A stretch of 9,959 nucleotides of DNA from DATBLE01 sp046732255 (GTDB taxonomy: Bacteria > Actinomycetota > Thermoleophilia > Gaiellales > Gaiellaceae). A program made the translations under genes and the position numbers. Where the stretch lies: positions 1 through 9,959 of the forward strand of contig JBKPMR010000079.1 in NCBI GenBank assembly GCA_046732255.1. Reading direction: 5' to 3'. A model generated the notes under the pieces. That model worked only from the letters and a program-made list of their open reading frames with translations, did not search any database and had not been told where the DNA came from. Below are positions 7,577-9,959 of this stretch, piece by piece (the stretch's first letter is position 1; every line of letters begins with the position of its first letter).

Positions 7577-8586
7577 ACGCTCTGAACCTTCGATCCGCTC
7601 GTTGCCTGCGGCGAGCGTCGACCCCGGAGATAACCGTACGCGAGACTGAGCGGCGACGTTAGGAGTGTGACGACCGTCCGATCGGTCGGTCTCATCTTCG
7701 TGCGCCACTCGTCGTCGAGCCGAAGCTGGATCTGCCCACGGCCGAGGCGGTGCGGATTTCCCGACATCATGTGATTTTCAGCGATGTCGATCGACTCATC
7801 GGCGAAAATCGAAAGCTCGGATGGCGATGCCTTCGAGCCGAGAAACTCGGCGATCCGCGCGATCTCTGTCGTCGGCGAGGCAACCAGCGACTCGTAGTAG
7901 ATCCGAATCCTAGGTACAGAGGAAGACCACTTGACGTGGTACGGCAGATTTGCGAGAACCCATTCCTTGGCAGCTTTGGTAGACGAATATCGCTCCATGT
8001 ACGTCGGACTAGCTGTCGCCTCGGGCCGTAGCATCTGCTTGGAGCCCGAGTAAGCTACTCCTCGACTGTCTCGCACGAGATGAAGAATGTGTGCACGTAT
8101 GCCCGGTGCTTTGTCCAGGAAAAACCCGAGCGGTGTACCATGCGAATTATCGACGACGATGCTGCGACCAGAAACGCGCGTGACGGCTCGATAGACACTC
8201 GTCACATAGCCTGAGTACTCGGTCAAATTCTCGACGTACGCCGACCGTCGTCCCCCGATCAGCCGCAGCATGTGGCGATATCGCGTAGTTGCATGTTGCA
8301 ACCGGAGAATCTCATCCGCATCGACGTTCTCCCAGCCGCCGAACGCCTGCTCTCCCACACTGGCCCAGAAAGGGCATTCCCGAAAATGCGAGCCGCAGCC
8401 GCAGACGTAGTTTTTCTGCAGCCCGCGCTCCCAGAGGTTGGTCAAGCCGCCAACGGGAACGAAACCCGGCAGTCTCCCGAGGAGCAGCGCGAGGACTGTG
8501 CTTCCTGACCGCCCAGAGCCGCCGATGAAGAGGACATCGACAGCTTGCGGCTCGGCCCCGCTACGCGGTTCAGAACTGCTGCTCAC
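7573..8586 (-). CDS. PAPS-dependent sulfotransferase family protein
   Basis: From the GTG at 8586 the protein has 337 residues. The 5'-phosphosulfate loop is FIGGSGRSGSTVLALLLG at 20-37 and the 3'-phosphate region is HLVRDSRGVAYS at 169-180 (R172, S180 candidates). YESLVASP at 231-238 is a later conserved block. A cysteine cluster CGCG...CPFW (C62, C64, C71) is typical of a bacterial subgroup and may bind metal or form disulfides. Family members transfer sulfate from PAPS to hydroxyl or amino groups, here most simply a sugar of the exported glycan (inference). The frame is open upstream to an ATG at 8733, but those 49 residues are low-complexity and contain the likely promoter, so the shorter form is preferred although its ribosome site is weak. 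The stop overlaps the flippase start by four bases. It is the first gene of the minus-strand set. Confidence 0.9.
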   Translation of the reverse strand: MSSSSEPRSGAEPQAVDVLFIGGSGRSGSTVLALLLGRLPGFVPVGGLTNLWERGLQKNYVCGCGSHFRECPFWASVGEQAFGGWENVDADEILRLQHATTRYRHMLRLIGGRRSAYVENLTEYSGYVTSVYRAVTRVSGRSIVVDNSHGTPLGFFLDKAPGIRAHILHLVRDSRGVAYSGSKQMLRPEATASPTYMERYSSTKAAKEWVLANLPYHVKWSSSVPRIRIYYESLVASPTTEIARIAEFLGSKASPSELSIFADESIDIAENHMMSGNPHRLGRGQIQLRLDDEWRTKMRPTDRTVVTLLTSPLSLAYGYLRGRRSPQATSGSKVQSV

Positions 8587-8837
8587 GGATCTGTCGGGAC
8601 GGGTACGTGGCTGAGCCAATCCACGTGTGAGGGAACGATGGCCGCATGAACGAATAGTGCCTGTCAGGGCAGCAGTGTCAACCTCGGCCCGTCGAGGCGA
8701 CCTCGGGACAGGCAAACATGATGATAAGCCCATGGTGGCCGCCTATCGACCGCTGTAGCGCCGGAACGAATCGCGCCGCGTTTGAGTATTGATTGCCCGT
8801 CGCTTGCCGATGATGATGAGTGATTCCCGCCTTCCGC
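8587..8837. other. Divergent intergenic region
   Basis: This stretch separates the leftward sulfotransferase from the rightward glycosyltransferase pseudogene. It holds the candidate minus-strand promoter at 8653-8681 and a short run of GAT triplets near 8810-8820. No terminator, riboswitch or convincing small gene was seen. No clear ribosome binding site precedes the pseudogene ATG. Confidence 0.5.
8653..8681 (-). promoter_or_regulatory. Candidate sigma-70-type promoter for the minus-strand glycan operon
   Basis: On the minus strand a perfect TTGACA (8681-8676) is followed after 17 bases by ACTATT (8658-8653), a weak -10 match. Transcription would begin near 8646 and leave about 60 bases before the GTG at 8586. 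If real, it excludes the longer sulfotransferase start at 8733. The -35 match and spacing are good but the -10 is poor. Confidence 0.4.
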
Positions 8838-9235
8838 ATGCGTATCGCTGTCTTCACCTACCAGTTTCCCCTGGTAAAACGTTTCTCGCACGTGACTTGT
8901 GCGCTTTGCCAGACGCTGGTTTCGATGTGAACGTCTTTCCCTTTATGCGCTAGACCCGGAACTCTGGCGTTACCTACCCGAAGAGCGATGTAAGCACGGT
9001 TCCGAGACACAATGCGCGGCACGTCTCACGACTGAAGAACATCTCCTCTCTCCGCCGTGGCCATCCGCACATTTGGACTCTTCGTGCGAGACACGAGGGC
9101 GATCGCTGCATCGGCGGTCCGGTTCAGCTTCGCCCGCTCGTAAAGACTGCGTACGTGTTTCGGAAAGCGTCGGCGTGGAGCGCATTGTTTGGAAGCCGAT
9201 TCGATCACGTCTTTGCGCGCTGGGGCAATGCGACG
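8838..9235 (+). pseudogene. Glycosyltransferase (GT4-like), N-terminal remnant broken by several frameshifts
   Basis: Coding traces run through three plus-strand phases. ATG at 8838 gives MRIAVFTYQFPLV, a typical glycosyltransferase N-terminus. The frame then breaks at about 8877-8881 and continues as FLARDLCALPDAGFDVNVFP (8882-8941); restoring four lost bases would give the family's V-N-E-T-F. A one-base loss near 8940 leads to LYALDPELWRYLPEER in another phase. After an unclear part, AIRTFGLFVRDTRAIAASAV appears from about 9060. A further shift at about 9141 leads to KTAYVFRKASAWSALF and FDHVFARWGNAT, ending at 9235, where IS3 sequence begins. The expected continuation (rest of the N-terminal domain and the nucleotide-sugar-binding domain) is absent. 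An intact version would have added a sugar to the lipid-linked glycan. Several indels within 400 bases indicate old decay, although local sequencing error cannot be excluded. Confidence 0.75.
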
Positions 9236-9542
9236 CACAAGCGATCGGGCGCGTCGACGCTGAAGTCGCGGCCGACCACGTCGGGGGCGAGCCGATGCTC
9301 CTTTCCTCTGGTCGTCGAGCCTTTGCGGTCTTGGCGTGGATCGAGACCAGCCCAGCCTGCCGCATCAGCCGGGCGACACGCTTCTCGCCGATCGCCATGC
9401 CGCGGCCGAGCTTGAGCTCCTTGAAGATCCGTGGCGAGCCGTAGGTCTGCTCGCTCTCCTCGAAGATCTGCCGGATCTGCTCGGTGAGCAGCCAGTCGGC
9501 GAGCGCCGAGATTCTGCGTCCCAATTGCCCCTGCCACCGGCC
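9231..9542 (-). pseudogene. IS3-family transposase OrfB remnant, truncated at both ends and frameshifted
   Basis: On the minus strand the phase open from 9524 reads LTEQIRQIFEESEQTYGSPR followed by KRVARLMRQAGLVSIH, the helix-turn-helix-like region that begins IS3-group OrfB. A one-base shift near 9335-9340 moves the homology to another phase (KGSTTRGKEHRLAPDVVGRD, then FSVDAPDRLCVA). Intact relatives continue with DRLWVADITY and the DDE integrase core. Here homology stops at about 9231, before the first catalytic aspartate, so no active transposase is possible. The OrfB N-terminus and OrfA are missing too: homology fades at about 9540, right beside the stop of the neighbouring methyltransferase. 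No terminal inverted repeats or target duplications were found. The fragment lies opposite in orientation to the glycosyltransferase remnant it abuts. A downstream open frame to 8970 is read-through into unrelated DNA. Confidence 0.83.
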
Positions 9543-9548
9543 GGGCAG

Positions 9549-9959
9549 TCAGACGCGTTTCCAGATGATCCCGAACACGCCGCGGTCGTCCTGGCGCCCG
9601 AGATCCGGTTCGAGCGGCTCGGCGTGGCACACGAGGAAGTCGCCTTCGTCTGCATGCCTCTCCCGAAAATCGTGAAATCCACAGTTCAAGTCGACGTCGT
9701 CGACGATCAACACGCCGCCCGCGCGGAGCGACTCCCAGGCGTGGTTGAGCTCGAAGAGGACGTTGCGCCGGCTGTGCCTGCTGTCGTGAACGAAGAGATC
9801 GATCGTCGTCAATCGCGCCAGTAGCCGGGGGAGTCGCCGCCTACTCGAACCCCGGACGTACCTCCACCGCGGCCGCAGGCCCTCTCGCACCGCAACGCCG
9901 ATCTGATCATGGAGCTCCGGAGACCGTGGTGGTGGAAGATCGATGCTCCAAAGCCGCCC
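9549..9959 (-). CDS. Class I methyltransferase (Methyltransf_24-like), C-terminal fragment (5' end outside window)
   Basis: The minus-strand frame is open from the window edge to a TGA at 9549-9551, giving 136 residues. It starts inside the SAM-binding half: GRLWSIDLPP is the post-I acidic strand (D as ribose contact), TIDLFVHDSRHSRRNVLFEL is the motif around the catalytic face with the conserved H-D-S-x-H, and LRAGGVLIVDDVD is the following strand and turn. It ends with GVFGIIWKRV, a complete-looking C-terminus. Relatives are small-molecule or sugar O-methyltransferases in glycan and natural-product loci. The GTG at 9890 is not a likely start because family motifs continue upstream of it. 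Its stop lies within ten bases of the IS3 remnant, so the insertion or deletion came very close to it without obvious damage. Substrate unknown. Confidence 0.88.
   Translation of the reverse strand, partial: GRLWSIDLPPPRSPELHDQIGVAVREGLRPRWRYVRGSSRRRLPRLLARLTTIDLFVHDSRHSRRNVLFELNHAWESLRAGGVLIVDDVDLNCGFHDFRERHADEGDFLVCHAEPLEPDLGRQDDRGVFGIIWKRV

Noticed and set aside
7577..7708. Upstream extension of the flippase frame by 44 residues
   Set aside because: It overlaps the sulfotransferase C-terminus, is hydrophilic, and the GTG forming a GTGA overlap gives a typical flippase start.
8970..9230. Downstream continuation of the IS3 OrfB open frame
   Set aside because: Homology left this phase at about 9338 because of a frameshift; the remainder reads antisense to the glycosyltransferase remnant.
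1..9959. CRISPR array, tRNA or other structured RNA
   Set aside because: No regularly spaced direct repeats, no tRNA-like cloverleaf ends or CCA-type signature and no known riboswitch core were seen on either strand.

Overview
The window is GC-rich and almost fully occupied. It carries a minus-strand set of surface-glycan genes, which suggests an actinobacterium, possibly of the Thermoleophilia (Gaiellales/Solirubrobacterales) type. That placement is inference from base composition, GTG/TTG start codons and protein style (a PD40 beta-propeller fragment, a CGCG-type sulfotransferase). No rRNA, tRNA or other phylogenetic marker is present.

Layout from left to right. 1-338 (+): C-terminal end of a TolB/PD40 beta-propeller protein. 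339-890: convergent gap with no convincing gene, but with a 16-bp near-perfect inverted repeat whose two arms each read like a small terminator. 891-8586 (-): five intact genes, transcribed leftwards in the order sulfotransferase, Wzx-like flippase, NodB-like polysaccharide deacetylase-related protein, FkbH-like HAD-IIIC/GNAT protein, SAM methyltransferase. The first four are tightly packed: a 4-nt GTGA overlap, then a short gap, then a 14-nt overlap. The methyltransferase lies beyond a 369-nt non-coding gap. 8587-8837: divergent promoter region. 8838-9235 (+): glycosyltransferase pseudogene spread over several reading frames. 9231-9542 (-): IS3-family OrfB remnant truncated at both ends. 9549-9959 (-): C-terminal part of another class I methyltransferase, running out of the window.

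Taken together, the genes look like part of a locus for a decorated extracellular or cell-wall glycan. The flippase would export lipid-linked repeat units. The sulfotransferase, deacetylase-like protein, FkbH-like acyl/glyceryl-handling protein and methyltransferases would modify the sugar. No polymerase, intact glycosyltransferase or acyl carrier protein gene is visible, so the locus probably extends beyond the right edge. The broken glycosyltransferase and the IS3 scrap mark a decaying, rearranged boundary inside it.
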